This document shows positions 8,687 to 16,982 of a stretch of 64,000 nucleotides of DNA, piece by piece. A program made the translations under genes and the position numbers. The stretch lies in assembly GCF_900108565.1 (NCBI RefSeq), contig NZ_LT629971.1, positions 2,418,001 to 2,482,000 on the forward strand. The letters are read 5' to 3'. This stretch comes from Mycolicibacterium rutilum. GTDB lineage: Bacteria > Actinomycetota > Actinomycetes > Mycobacteriales > Mycobacteriaceae. Positions within the stretch are counted from its first letter, which is position 1. Each line of letters begins with the position of its first letter. The notes beneath the pieces were generated by a model. That model was not told the origin of the DNA, searched no databases, and was given only the letters and a program-made list of their open reading frames with translations.

Positions 8687-10147
8687 TCAGGCGGACGGGG
8701 CTCCGGTGCCGCCCGCTCCGCCGGCCCCGCCGGTGCCGCCGTTGGCGCCGTCGTTGTCGCCGCCGTTGCTGCCGGGGTTGCCTTCGCCGGGGTCGTCCCC
8801 GCTGCTGCCCGGTCCGCCGAGCCCGCCGGTGCCGCCCTTGCCGCCGTCGCCGCCGACGCTGCCGCCACCGAGCGTGTCGCCACCTTCGCCGCCGATGCCG
8901 CCCGAACCGCCGTTGCCGCCCTTGCCGTTCTCGCCTTCGCCGCCCTGACCGCCGGTGCCGCCTGCGCCGCCGGTGCCGCCGGAAGATTCCGCGCCTTCAC
9001 CGCCCTCGCCGCCGTCACCGCCGGCACCTCCTGCGCCGCCCACACCGCCGTCGACGCCGCCCGTGCCACCCTTGCCGCCGGTACCGCCCTTGCCACCGGT
9101 GTCGCCGTCGCCCTCGGGGTCGCCGCCGCCGGTGCCACCCTCGCCGCCGGCACCGCCTGCGCCGCCAGTGGTCGTGCCGGTGCCGCCGTTACCGCCGGTG
9201 CCACCCTGGCCGCCCTCGAATCCGGTCGGGCTTTCGCCGCCCTTGCCGCCGGCACCACCGGTCCCGCCGACCACGCCGTTGCCGCCGTTGCCGCCGGTCG
9301 CGCCGGTGCCGCCCGCGGCTCCGTCACCGGTCACGCCGGTGCCGCCGACGCCACCGTCACCACCGTTTCCGGTCGATCCGTCGCTGCCGAGGAACAGCCC
9401 GCCCTTACCGCCGACGCCGGCGTCGCCGCCGTCACCGCCGTTGCCGGGTGGGTTCTCGCCAAGGGGATCGGTGTAGCCGGCGCCTCCTGTGCCGCCTTGG
9501 CCGCCGACGCCGCCCGCGCCGAAGAACAGCCCGCCTGATCCGCCTTCGCCGCCGTTGCCGCCCTTGCCCCCTGTTTCGCCTTCCGCATCGCCGGCGACAC
9601 CGGTGCCGCCTTGACCGCCCGCGCCGCCGGTGCCGAAGAACAGGCCGCCGTCACCACCGCGACCGCCGGTCTGGCCCGGCAGCCCCTGTCCACCGGCCCC
9701 GCCGACGCCGAAGAACAGGCCGCCGTTACCGCCGCGGCCACCGTTGGCGCCCGCGCCGCCGGTACCGAACAGGATGCCCGCGTGACCGCCGTTGCAGGCG
9801 TTGCCTTCGCAGTCGGCCGCGGCATCGACGCCGTTTCCTACCAGCCAACCGCCCGTACCGAACGGCCGGAACGGATCGAAACCGCCCGCCGTCAACGCGT
9901 TCGGCGTCTCGAACAGGCTCGCCCCGATCCCGCCTTCGGCTCCGTCACCCAGCCACCACAGCTCCGACTCGCTGTTGGCCAGTTGGATCTCGATGTTGTC
10001 CACCCTGGGTTTGGTGGGCGCGGGGGTTCCCGGCGGTGAGGCCAGCAGCGCGCCGACGCCGACGAGCGCGGCGCCGCCGACTCCGGCTGTCAAGAACTGG
10101 TGGACCGACATCCGCTCCGAACGCTTGATCCTGCGATTCCTTGGCAT
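8687..10147 (-). CDS. PGRS-type glycine-rich exported protein without a PE domain
   Basis: 486 residues from ATG 10147, preferred over an ATG 21 bases upstream because an AGGGGAAA ribosome site stands at the right distance. Residues 1 to about 45 are basic then hydrophobic (FLTAGVGGAALVGVGALLA), as in a signal peptide or membrane anchor. The rest is made of GGxGGxGG units with recurring GGLFFGxGGAGGQGG blocks, as in mycobacterial PE_PGRS proteins. The PE domain that normally precedes PGRS repeats is absent. A cell-envelope location is inferred. The antisense strand is open in long frames only because of the repeat. Confidence 0.85.
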   Translation of the reverse strand: MPRNRRIKRSERMSVHQFLTAGVGGAALVGVGALLASPPGTPAPTKPRVDNIEIQLANSESELWWLGDGAEGGIGASLFETPNALTAGGFDPFRPFGTGGWLVGNGVDAAADCEGNACNGGHAGILFGTGGAGANGGRGGNGGLFFGVGGAGGQGLPGQTGGRGGDGGLFFGTGGAGGQGGTGVAGDAEGETGGKGGNGGEGGSGGLFFGAGGVGGQGGTGGAGYTDPLGENPPGNGGDGGDAGVGGKGGLFLGSDGSTGNGGDGGVGGTGVTGDGAAGGTGATGGNGGNGVVGGTGGAGGKGGESPTGFEGGQGGTGGNGGTGTTTGGAGGAGGEGGTGGGDPEGDGDTGGKGGTGGKGGTGGVDGGVGGAGGAGGDGGEGGEGAESSGGTGGAGGTGGQGGEGENGKGGNGGSGGIGGEGGDTLGGGSVGGDGGKGGTGGLGGPGSSGDDPGEGNPGSNGGDNDGANGGTGGAGGAGGTGAPSA

Positions 10148-10414
10148 TGCGATTTCCCCTGTCGACATGCGTCACAGCCCCCGACGGGCCGCAGCTGGAT
10201 ATGATCCCGATCACAGCCGGCATCACCAAGCTAGAGGTTTGCTGGCGATGTGGTCAAGAGCTTTGCTAAATAACGCCGAAGCCAATTACGACTTAGTGTT
10301 AACCACTGGACAATGGCGATGTGAGGGACATCGTGAAAATGGCTATCCACTTCGCGAACCCCGGCTGAGATGTCGGCAATCTGTTCGCCAGGCGCGCTCG
10401 CTTAAACTGCGCGC
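10148..10414. promoter_or_regulatory. Divergent intergenic region, AT-richer core
   Basis: About 270 bases between the divergent PGRS and amidohydrolase genes, clearly lower in G+C around 10255-10340. It probably holds both promoters. No clear operator or RNA gene was seen. Confidence 0.5.
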
Positions 10415-11311
10415 ATGGCTGCCGAGAAGTACGACTACGGGATCGACTTCAGCCGCATCGACGCGATCGACATGCACGCCCACGTGGAGATCGACAGCCA
10501 CGGCCACAAGGCCTACGTCGACGAACTCGTCGAGGCGACGGAGAAGTACTTCAAGATGCCGCCCGGCGCGATCGCCGGCGTCGACGCGATCGCCGACCTG
10601 TACCGGCAACACAACACGGCCGCGGTGGTCTTCACTGTCGACGCGCGCACGGCGATGCGGCACGTCCCCAACTCGATCGAGGACCTGGTCGCGGGCGCGG
10701 CGCGCAACAACGACGTGCTGATCCCGTTCGGCAGCGTCGACCCGTGGCACGAGCGCCGCGCGGTGCACCGGGTGCACGAACTCGTGCGCGACTACGGGGT
10801 GAAGGGCTTCAAGTTCCATCCGAGCATGCAGGCCTTCGCACCCAACGACCGTCGCTTCTATCCGATCTACGAGGCCATCACCGAGGCGGGCGTGCCCGCG
10901 CTGTTCCACACCGGGCAGACCGGAATGGGGTCGGGTCTGCCGGGCGGGCATCGCATCAAGCTGCGCTACTCCGACCCGATGCTGCTCGACGACGTCGCTG
11001 CCGACTTCCCCGAGCTGACGATCGTGATGGCGCACCCGGCTGTGCCATGGGTGGATCCACAGATCGCGATCGCCACCCACAAGGCCAACGTCTACATCGA
11101 CCTGTCGGGGTGGAGCCCGAAGTACTTCCCGCCGCAGTTGGTCCACGCGATGAGCCGTCAACTGCGGACCAAGGTGTTGTTCGGCACCGACTTCCCCTAC
11201 ATCCGGATCGACCGCTGGCGCCGCGACTTCGAGACACTCGGTGTCGACCCGGCCGTGGTGCCGCTGGTCTACAAGGAGAACGCGCTGCGGGTGCTCGGCA
11301 TCACGCGATGA
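10415..11311 (+). CDS. Amidohydrolase 2 family metal-dependent hydrolase/decarboxylase
   Basis: 298 residues. The metal ligand pair is His21 and His23 in DMHAHVEI. Further family motifs follow: KGFKFHPSMQ, LFHTGQTG, IVMAHPAVPW and, near the C-terminus, LFGTDFPYIRIDRWRRDF with the conserved aspartate. This is the ACMSD/resorcylate-decarboxylase type of TIM-barrel enzyme, which hydrolyses or decarboxylates small cyclic acids. The gene stands alone on the + strand after an AT-rich promoter region. The substrate is not evident. Confidence 0.85.
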   Translation: MAAEKYDYGIDFSRIDAIDMHAHVEIDSHGHKAYVDELVEATEKYFKMPPGAIAGVDAIADLYRQHNTAAVVFTVDARTAMRHVPNSIEDLVAGAARNNDVLIPFGSVDPWHERRAVHRVHELVRDYGVKGFKFHPSMQAFAPNDRRFYPIYEAITEAGVPALFHTGQTGMGSGLPGGHRIKLRYSDPMLLDDVAADFPELTIVMAHPAVPWVDPQIAIATHKANVYIDLSGWSPKYFPPQLVHAMSRQLRTKVLFGTDFPYIRIDRWRRDFETLGVDPAVVPLVYKENALRVLGITR

Positions 11312-11371
11312 CTTTTTCCGGCGGTGGTGGTCTGCACCGGTGACTGACCACACCCGGAGAAGGAGCTCCCC

Positions 11372-12148
11372 ATGTCCGTCCGCACCATCACCCCCGTCGG
11401 CGCGCCGATCTGGATCGACCTGGCGTCCTCGGATGTCGAACGCTCACAAGCCTTTTACGGCGAGGTGTTCGGCTGGACGTTCGAGTCCTCTGGTCCCGAG
11501 TACGGCGGGTACATCACCGCGAGCAAAGACGGCAGGCCCGTCGCCGGCCTGATGGCCAACGACCCTCAGTGGAACAGCCCCGACGGCTGGACCACCTATT
11601 TCCACACCACCGACGTCAAGGCGACGCTGGACAGGGCCCTCGCCGCGGGCGCGGTCACCCGCGGGTCCGTCGAACCGATGGAGGTCAAGGACAAGGGCGT
11701 GATGGGCCTGATGGCCGATCCGACCGGGGCCTTCTTCGGCCTGTGGCAGCCGACCGGGCACCGCGGGTTCGAACTCGTCAACGAGCACGGCGCACCGGTG
11801 TACTTCCAGTTGAGCACCCGCGGCTACACCGCGGCGCAGGACTTCTACTGCACGGTGTTCGGCTGGCAGCTCGAGACGGTGTCCGACACCGACGAATTCC
11901 GCTACAGCACAGCACTGTTCGGTGGCGAGGCGCTACTCGGGCTGATGGACGGCACCCGCGATCTGCCCGAGGGGGTGCCGTCGAACTGGTTCTTCTTCCT
12001 CGGCGCCGACGACGTGGACAAGAGCGTGCAGCAGATCCTCGATCACGGCGGCAGCGTGATCCGCGACGCCGAGGACACCCCCTATGGGCGGCTGGCCGCG
12101 GTCGCCGACCCGACGGGGGCCGCGTTCAACCTGTCCTCGCTGCAGTGA
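11372..12148 (+). CDS. Two-domain VOC (glyoxalase/bleomycin-resistance type) protein
   Basis: 258 residues in two tandem VOC modules. The first (about 8-125) starts at GAPIWIDLASSDVERSQAFY and the second (about 130-256) at FELVNEHGAPVYFQLSTRGY. Each ends in the typical DPTGAxFxL segment. A strong GGAGAAGGAG ribosome site precedes the ATG. Such proteins are metal-dependent lyases, dioxygenases or binding proteins; the function is unassigned. It follows the amidohydrolase after 60 bases and may share its transcript. Confidence 0.85.
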   Translation: MSVRTITPVGAPIWIDLASSDVERSQAFYGEVFGWTFESSGPEYGGYITASKDGRPVAGLMANDPQWNSPDGWTTYFHTTDVKATLDRALAAGAVTRGSVEPMEVKDKGVMGLMADPTGAFFGLWQPTGHRGFELVNEHGAPVYFQLSTRGYTAAQDFYCTVFGWQLETVSDTDEFRYSTALFGGEALLGLMDGTRDLPEGVPSNWFFFLGADDVDKSVQQILDHGGSVIRDAEDTPYGRLAAVADPTGAAFNLSSLQ

Positions 12149-12151
12149 CCG

Positions 12152-12700
12152 TCAGGCCGTCATGAGGTAGTCGGCCCGCCCGACGTACACGACGCCGGTC
12201 GGGTTCGGGGTGTTCGCCGCGTTGACGACCGCTGCTGCGAAGGTCGCGTCGCTCAGGTCGCCGGAGACCACGGTGAAGTGGACGTCGGCGTGGTGGAACT
12301 CCGAACGCATTGTGTACAGGGCGGTTTCGTTGGCCCGCATGCTGGCCGCGATCGCCGTGTAGCCCTTAGGGACGGCCTTGTTCGGGAAGAAGTGCGCCTG
12401 GTGGCTGGTGACGAAGATGATGCGACCGCCGGCCGGCATCAGCGGCAGTGCCCGCAGCGCGATGCGTCGCTGCGCGTCGCGGTCGACGCGCATGGCGGGG
12501 CTGAGCTCACCGGAGGTCAGGATCAGGGTGTCGAGTCGCCCGAACCGGGCGCCGATGGTGTCGACCATCGCGGCGGACTCGACCGCGGTGCCGGCCCGCA
12601 CGACGTGGGTGTCGGCATCGGCGAGCAGGTGGGCGACGTCGGCGCCGATGCCCGTCGATCCGCCGGTGACCAGGGCGATCCGTGCAGGTTCGTGATGCAT
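12152..12700 (-). CDS. Short-chain dehydrogenase/reductase-like protein, degenerate active site
   Basis: 182 residues from ATG 12700, which has an AAAGGAA ribosome site. The N-terminus carries the dinucleotide motif ALVTGGSTGIG. The usual YxxxK catalytic pair is degraded: the tyrosine region reads GYTAIAASMRANE, with no lysine four residues after the tyrosine. The protein is also shorter than a typical 250-residue SDR. It may bind NAD(P)H without classical dehydrogenase activity. It converges on the VOC gene with a gap of three bases. Confidence 0.75.
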   Translation of the reverse strand: MHHEPARIALVTGGSTGIGADVAHLLADADTHVVRAGTAVESAAMVDTIGARFGRLDTLILTSGELSPAMRVDRDAQRRIALRALPLMPAGGRIIFVTSHQAHFFPNKAVPKGYTAIAASMRANETALYTMRSEFHHADVHFTVVSGDLSDATFAAAVVNAANTPNPTGVVYVGRADYLMTA

Positions 12701-12812
12701 GTCGGCTTCCTTTCGTCGCTGCTGTGCGCCGGGTGCCCACCACCGTACAACAGTTTTTAAGAAAAATAAGACATAGATAAGGTCACAATAAGGTGTGCAC
12801 GGGTGGGCCATC
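12701..12812. promoter_or_regulatory. AT-rich divergent promoter region
   Basis: Bases around 12748-12793 are strongly AT-rich in an otherwise high-G+C neighbourhood and separate the divergent SDR and S4-domain genes. A promoter for one or both genes is inferred; no operator is recognised. Confidence 0.45.
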
Positions 12813-13190
12813 ATGGACGGTGTGGAGTCGACCCGGATAGATCGATGGCTGTGGTCGGTCCGGTTGGCGAAGACCCGCCCGGACGCCGCCGAGGCGTGTC
12901 GCGGCGGACATGTGCGGGTCAACGGCCGGCCGGCAAAACCCGCGACGATGGTGTCGCCCGGTGACGAGGTGCGCGCCCGCATCGGGCAGAACACGCGCAT
13001 CGTCGAAGTGCTGCGGGTGATCCACAAGCGGGTCGGCGCGGCCGACGCGGCGACCTGCTTCCTCGACCGGACACCGCGGCCGACGGTGACGGAGATCGTC
13101 CCGGTCGCTGCGCGAGACCGCGGAGCCGGCCGCCCGACCAAACGCGACCGCCGGATGCTCGAGAGGCTGCGGGCGGGCCGGATCCGCTGA
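12813..13190 (+). CDS. S4-domain RNA-binding protein (Hsp15-like)
   Basis: 125 residues from ATG 12813 (GTG 12822 also possible). The S4 domain occupies the first 60 residues: RIDRWLWSVRLAKTRPDAAE followed by GGHVRVNGRPAKPATMVSPG. The C-terminus is basic (GRPTKRDRRMLERLR). This matches the Hsp15/YrfH family, which in Escherichia coli binds 50S subunits carrying stalled nascent chains. The role here is inferred from family only. Confidence 0.85.
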   Translation: MDGVESTRIDRWLWSVRLAKTRPDAAEACRGGHVRVNGRPAKPATMVSPGDEVRARIGQNTRIVEVLRVIHKRVGAADAATCFLDRTPRPTVTEIVPVAARDRGAGRPTKRDRRMLERLRAGRIR

Positions 13191-13209
13191 TCGCTGCAAG
13201 GATCGGGTC

Positions 13210-13929
13210 ATGCCCTCTACCTACGTGAAGGCGTGCATCAACGGCGCGCGCACCCCGGACCAGCATCCCGGACTCCCGGTGACACCCGGGCAGTTGGCCG
13301 CCGCGGCGGTCAGCGCCCACGAGGCGGGGGCGCAAGCCGTGCACATGCATCCCAAGACCCCGGACGGCGTCGACTCGCTGCAACCCGACGTGGTGGGCGT
13401 CGCGGTCGAGGCGGTGCGCCACGCGTTGCCGGGCCTTCCGCTGGGCGTGACCACCGGTTACTGGGCGCTGCCCGACGAGCAGGAGCGCTATCGCACGGTC
13501 GAGGGCTGGCGGGTGCTGCCGGACTTCGCGTCGGTGAACTGGCACGAACCGGGCTCGGGGGACCTGGCGAAGCTGCTCCTGGACCGCGGGCTCGGCGTGG
13601 AGGTCGGCATCTTCCACGCCGAGGCCGCCGACTCCTGGGCGGCCTCCGAGGTGGCCCCGCACTGCATGCGGGTGATGATCGAACTCGCACGCGACGGCGA
13701 TCCCGACATCGCCGACGACCTGCTGGCCCGCATCCGCGCCGCCGGGTCACCGGCGCCGGTCCTGCTGCACGGCCTCGACGAAAGCTGTTGGCCGCTACTG
13801 CAACACGCCGGTCTGCGCGGGTTGCAGACCCGCATCGGGATGGAGGACACGCTGCGACTGCCCGACGGGTCGACGGCGCCGGACAACGCCGCACTGGTGT
13901 CGGCCGCGCTGCACCTGCTCAGTCGGTAG
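13210..13929 (+). CDS. BKACE (3-keto-5-aminohexanoate cleavage) family protein
   Basis: 239 residues, a little shorter than the usual 270-300. Family motifs include KACINGARTP, the zinc ligands His45 and His47 in AVHMHPKTPDG, the glycine-rich GVTTGYW and the later VGIFHAEA. BKACE enzymes condense a beta-keto acid with acetyl-CoA to give acetoacetate and a new CoA ester. The keto acid is not predictable. The 3' end overlaps the convergent cupin gene by 11 bases. Confidence 0.82.
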   Translation: MPSTYVKACINGARTPDQHPGLPVTPGQLAAAAVSAHEAGAQAVHMHPKTPDGVDSLQPDVVGVAVEAVRHALPGLPLGVTTGYWALPDEQERYRTVEGWRVLPDFASVNWHEPGSGDLAKLLLDRGLGVEVGIFHAEAADSWAASEVAPHCMRVMIELARDGDPDIADDLLARIRAAGSPAPVLLHGLDESCWPLLQHAGLRGLQTRIGMEDTLRLPDGSTAPDNAALVSAALHLLSR

Positions 13930-14365
13930 GTGCGGCCAACGCGAAATCGGCGAAATCGAATCCGGGCACCACGACACAGCTGACCAGGGTGGGCGCGTCG
14001 TCGCGGGGACGGGCGCGCTGCCAGTGCCCGGGCGGCACGACGAACTGCGGCTGCTGCCCGTCCAGGATGTCGGTTCCGAGCAAATGCTCTGTCGCGCCGT
14101 CCTGTTCGGCCCCCACCTCGAGGACCAGGGGACTGCCGGAGTGGTGCAGCCACAACTCCGCGCTGCGGACGGTGTGCCACGCCGACTGCTGCCCCGGCAT
14201 GAGCAGGAACAGGATGGCGGTCCCGGCGCTGCGGGGCCCGGTGTAGTCCGGCGGCAGCGCGGACTGCGGCACGGTCAGGTCGCTGCGCCAGGTTTCCCGG
14301 TACCAGCCGCCCTCCGGGTGAGGGGACAGATCCAGGCGGCGCGCCCAGTCGGGAAGTTCGGTCAT
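13919..14365 (-). CDS. Cupin superfamily protein (DUF985 type)
   Basis: 148 residues from ATG 14365. The single cupin barrel starts with LDLSPHPEGGWYRETWRS and continues through AGTAILFLLMPGQQSAWHTV, with histidines in the positions expected for a metal or ligand site. The fold is that of the yeast YML079-like family of unknown function. It is a lone gene convergent with the BKACE gene. Confidence 0.78.
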   Translation of the reverse strand: MTELPDWARRLDLSPHPEGGWYRETWRSDLTVPQSALPPDYTGPRSAGTAILFLLMPGQQSAWHTVRSAELWLHHSGSPLVLEVGAEQDGATEHLLGTDILDGQQPQFVVPPGHWQRARPRDDAPTLVSCVVVPGFDFADFALAAPTD

Positions 14366-14442
14366 CCCGGTACCGCCTTTCGGTGTTGGACACTCCACAG
14401 TAGAGACCGGATCGGCGCGTCACACCCGATAGGCTCGGGGGC

Positions 14443-14880
14443 ATGTCGCGCCTGCGCCCCGGATGGCTGGTCGCGCTGTGCGGGGCGATCATCTCCGTGA
14501 GCGCGTGGCTGCCGTGGTTGACCGAGGGGTCCGGTCGCGTGACGGCGATCGGCGGGATCGTGGGGGACCTGCCCGCGCCTGCGCCCGGATTCGGGGTGGG
14601 ACAACTGATCGTGCTGCTGGCCTCGGTGCTGATCGTCGCCGGGGCGATGTCGGCGCAGGGCCTGTCGGCGCGGCTGGCTTCATCTGCGGCGCTGGCTGTT
14701 TCGGTCCTGCTGCTCGTGCTGGCGGTGTGGTACTACCGGCTCTACGTCTATGCGCCGGTGTCCGCCGGGTACGGGTGGTATCTCGGTGTGGCGGTGGCGG
14801 GTGTCGCGGTGCTGTTGTCGGTGTGGACGATGGTGGCGGCCTGGGCAACGGCCCAACGCGCGCCGACCCGCGTGCAGTGA
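14443..14880 (+). CDS. Four-helix membrane protein of unknown function
   Basis: 145 residues with four hydrophobic segments (about 7-26, 52-70, 80-98 and 112-132). A short extracytoplasmic loop follows the first helix (SAWLPWLTEGSGR). No enzymatic motif is visible. Its stop overlaps the GTG start of the acetyltransferase gene, so the two are probably co-translated. Confidence 0.7.
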   Translation: MSRLRPGWLVALCGAIISVSAWLPWLTEGSGRVTAIGGIVGDLPAPAPGFGVGQLIVLLASVLIVAGAMSAQGLSARLASSAALAVSVLLLVLAVWYYRLYVYAPVSAGYGWYLGVAVAGVAVLLSVWTMVAAWATAQRAPTRVQ

Positions 14881-15470
14881 GCGGATTCGTCTCGCCGGTC
14901 CGCCTCGCCGGCGACCGCTGGGTGACGTTGGAACCGCTGAGCCGCGAGCATGTTCCGGAGATCGCCGCCGCCGCGGCCGACGGTGAGCTCGGCCGGTTGT
15001 GGTTCACCGCCGCTCCCGCCGCGGAGGCGGTCGAGCAGTGGGTCGACAACCGGTTGGCGGTTCAGTCGCCCGACACCGGGTTGACCTTCGTGGTCCGCCG
15101 ACTCGACGGCCGACTGGTGGGCTCGTCGAGCTACATGAACGTCGACCCGCCCAACCGGCGGCTGGAGATCGGCAACACCTGGTATGTGGCCGACGCGCGG
15201 CGCACCGGTGTCAACTCCGAAACCAAGTTGCTGATGCTCGGCCACGCCTTCGACCAATTGGGTTGTGTTGCTGTCGAATTCCGGACGCACTTCTTCAACT
15301 TCACGAGCCGCGCGGCGATCGAGCGGCTCGGCGCCAAGCTCGACGGCGTGCTGCGCAGCCACCAGCTGCTGCCCGACGGATCGCGCCGCGACACCGTCGT
15401 GTACTCGATCCTCGACGTGGAGTGGCCCGCAGTGCGAAACAACCTGCGCCACCGGCTGAGCCGGCACTGA
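14877..15470 (+). CDS. GNAT family N-acetyltransferase (RimJ/RimL type)
   Basis: 197 residues from the GTG at 14877. The N-terminal strand is RWVTLEPLSREHVPEIAAAA, and the acetyl-CoA region is around YVADARRTGVNSETKLLML. The later segment THFFNFTSRAAIERLGAKLDG is typical of Rim-type N-terminal protein acetyltransferases and their small-molecule relatives. The upstream membrane protein overlaps it by four bases. A strong hairpin follows the stop. Confidence 0.82.
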   Translation: MSGFVSPVRLAGDRWVTLEPLSREHVPEIAAAAADGELGRLWFTAAPAAEAVEQWVDNRLAVQSPDTGLTFVVRRLDGRLVGSSSYMNVDPPNRRLEIGNTWYVADARRTGVNSETKLLMLGHAFDQLGCVAVEFRTHFFNFTSRAAIERLGAKLDGVLRSHQLLPDGSRRDTVVYSILDVEWPAVRNNLRHRLSRH

Positions 15471-15474
15471 AACT

Positions 15475-15516
15475 GCGGGCAGATCGCCCTCTCGGGGGAG
15501 CGCGCGATCTGCCCGC
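15475..15516. terminator. Bidirectional hairpin terminator
   Basis: A perfect 13-base stem (15475-15487 with 15504-15516) closes a 16-base loop in the 65 bases between the convergent acetyltransferase and Hsp20 genes. There is no T-tract, as is common for mycobacterial hairpin terminators. Confidence 0.7.
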
Positions 15517-15535
15517 TGTCTCGACGGTTACCCGG

Positions 15536-15985
15536 TTACCCGGCCTCGACGGTCGTCGGCTCGATCGACCTCTGGTCGTGGCCGACGGCCACCTCGATCT
15601 TGCGCGGCTTGGCGCGTTCGGCCATCGGGATGGTGACGCTGAGTACGCCGTTCTCGTAGGTCGCCGAAATGGCCGACGCGTCAATGCCTTCCCCGAGCGC
15701 CAGCTGCCGGCGGTAGGTGCCGAAGAACCGCTCGTTGGCCAGCCACTGCACGGACTCTTCGGAGCGTGCGGTGCGGTGCGCCGAAATGGTCAGCGTGCCG
15801 TTGTCGACGTTGACGTCCACCGAGCCGGGGTCAACCCCGGGCAGGTCGGCGGTCAGCAGGTAGTGGTCGTCGACCTTGCACAGGTCCATCGGCATGAACC
15901 GCGGTGAGCGATTCGATCCGGTCTGGCCGGTGAGCAGGCCGCGGGTCAGAGCATCGAGGTCACTGAACGGATCAAAGCGAAGCAC
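15536..15985 (-). CDS. Hsp20/alpha-crystallin family small heat-shock protein
   Basis: 149 residues from GTG 15985, preceded by a near-ideal AGGAGG ribosome site. The alpha-crystallin domain spans about 38-130, from MDLCKVDDHYLLTADLPGVD to the conserved ENGVLSVTIPMAE. The C-terminus is short. Small heat-shock proteins hold unfolded proteins in large oligomers without ATP. A perfect CIRCE operator lies about 75-100 bases upstream, so control by HrcA is likely. Confidence 0.93.
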   Translation of the reverse strand: MLRFDPFSDLDALTRGLLTGQTGSNRSPRFMPMDLCKVDDHYLLTADLPGVDPGSVDVNVDNGTLTISAHRTARSEESVQWLANERFFGTYRRQLALGEGIDASAISATYENGVLSVTIPMAERAKPRKIEVAVGHDQRSIEPTTVEAG

Positions 15986-16059
15986 AGCAATCCACCTCCT
16001 ATGTCATCCAGAGCCCGCCACCCTGGCGGGCAGCCAAATCACTGTGCGTACCTGCGATG

Positions 16060-16086
16060 TTAGCACTCTACACAAGAGAGTGCTAG
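16060..16086. promoter_or_regulatory. CIRCE operator (HrcA binding site)
   Basis: Inverted repeat TTAGCACTC-N9-GAGTGCTAG, matching the CIRCE consensus at all but the last base. It lies upstream of the Hsp20 gene and overlaps the TAG stop codon of the upstream HxlR gene (16083-16085). Confidence 0.92.
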
Positions 16087-16982
16087 TCCGAGGTCGCGGA
16101 ATTTTCGACGACGGAGATGGCCGTGCCGCGCAGCGGTCGGCGGCACTGATCACAGATCAGTACGGGGTCGAACCGGCGCCCGCACGCGGTGTGGGTGACG
16201 ACGACGGCGGGCCCCTCGGGCGCCCGGTACCAGCGCTGCGCCCACTGCAGCGAGGTGATGACGACCGCGAACAGCGCGCGCCCTTTCTCGGTCAGCTCGT
16301 ACCGGTTGCCGGTGCCGTCGAACACGCCGTTGGCGGTCAGAATGGTCAACCGGTCGGCGACCGATCCCGGCGGCGCGCCGAGCTGGGACTGGAAGTCGGT
16401 GAACCGGCGCAGCCCGACCATGCCGGCGACCACCAGCGCGAATCCCCACCTGTTCCCCACCACGCTCATGGTCTGGGGGAAAAGGCCTGCCGCGGCGGTC
16501 TCCGCGCGCCGCCGGGTGGCGGCCGCCGGGATCGAGCGCGACCATGATCCGCTCGGACCCCATTGCGCGACAACGTGTTCCACTTCAGCAACCGCTCCGC
16601 ATGCGCGGCACGTCGCCGCAGGCGCGAAGTCGTGGCCGCATTCGAGGTGATGCATGTGCGGCAGCGGCTCGACGTGCTCGGGCACCCACCGGCGCTCCCA
16701 CTCCCAGATCGACACCAGCACCGGCCACAGCGAGCGGCCCCGCGTGGTCGTGACGTACTCGAGCCGCGACGGCCGCGTCTGGTACTCGCGGCGCTCGAGC
16801 AGGCCCTCCTCGGTGAGCGAGCGCAGCCGCGCGCTCAGCACGGAGTTCGAGATCGGCAGCCGCGCTTTGAACTCCCCGAACCGCGTCGCCCCCAGCAGCG
16901 ACTGCTGCATGACGAGCAGCGTCCACTCATCACCGAGCAGGCCCAGCATGCGGGCGACGGCGTTGGGCGCGCGCGACGCCAC
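16083..16982 (-). CDS. Tandem HxlR-type transcriptional regulator with cysteine motifs
   Basis: 299 residues from GTG 16982. There are two winged-helix HxlR modules, at about 5-95 (LGLLGDEWTLLVMQQSLLGA) and about 165-260 (MSVVGNRWGFALVVAGMVGL). Each is followed by a CxxC-containing zinc-ribbon-like tail (CGHDFAPAATCRAC and CGRRFDPVLICDQC). HxlR family members usually have one module and dimerise, so this chain may act as a pseudo-dimer. It starts immediately after the carotenoid-oxygenase stop and is the last gene of that operon, so it probably regulates it. Confidence 0.85.
   Translation of the reverse strand: MASRAPNAVARMLGLLGDEWTLLVMQQSLLGATRFGEFKARLPISNSVLSARLRSLTEEGLLERREYQTRPSRLEYVTTTRGRSLWPVLVSIWEWERRWVPEHVEPLPHMHHLECGHDFAPAATCRACGAVAEVEHVVAQWGPSGSWSRSIPAAATRRRAETAAAGLFPQTMSVVGNRWGFALVVAGMVGLRRFTDFQSQLGAPPGSVADRLTILTANGVFDGTGNRYELTEKGRALFAVVITSLQWAQRWYRAPEGPAVVVTHTACGRRFDPVLICDQCRRPLRGTAISVVENSATSD

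Noticed and set aside
8619..10128. Long open frames on the strand opposite the PGRS gene (proline- and arginine-rich)
   Set aside because: They are the antisense of a GGC/GCC repeat, with no ribosome site or family resemblance; the - strand product has a signal peptide and the known PGRS pattern.
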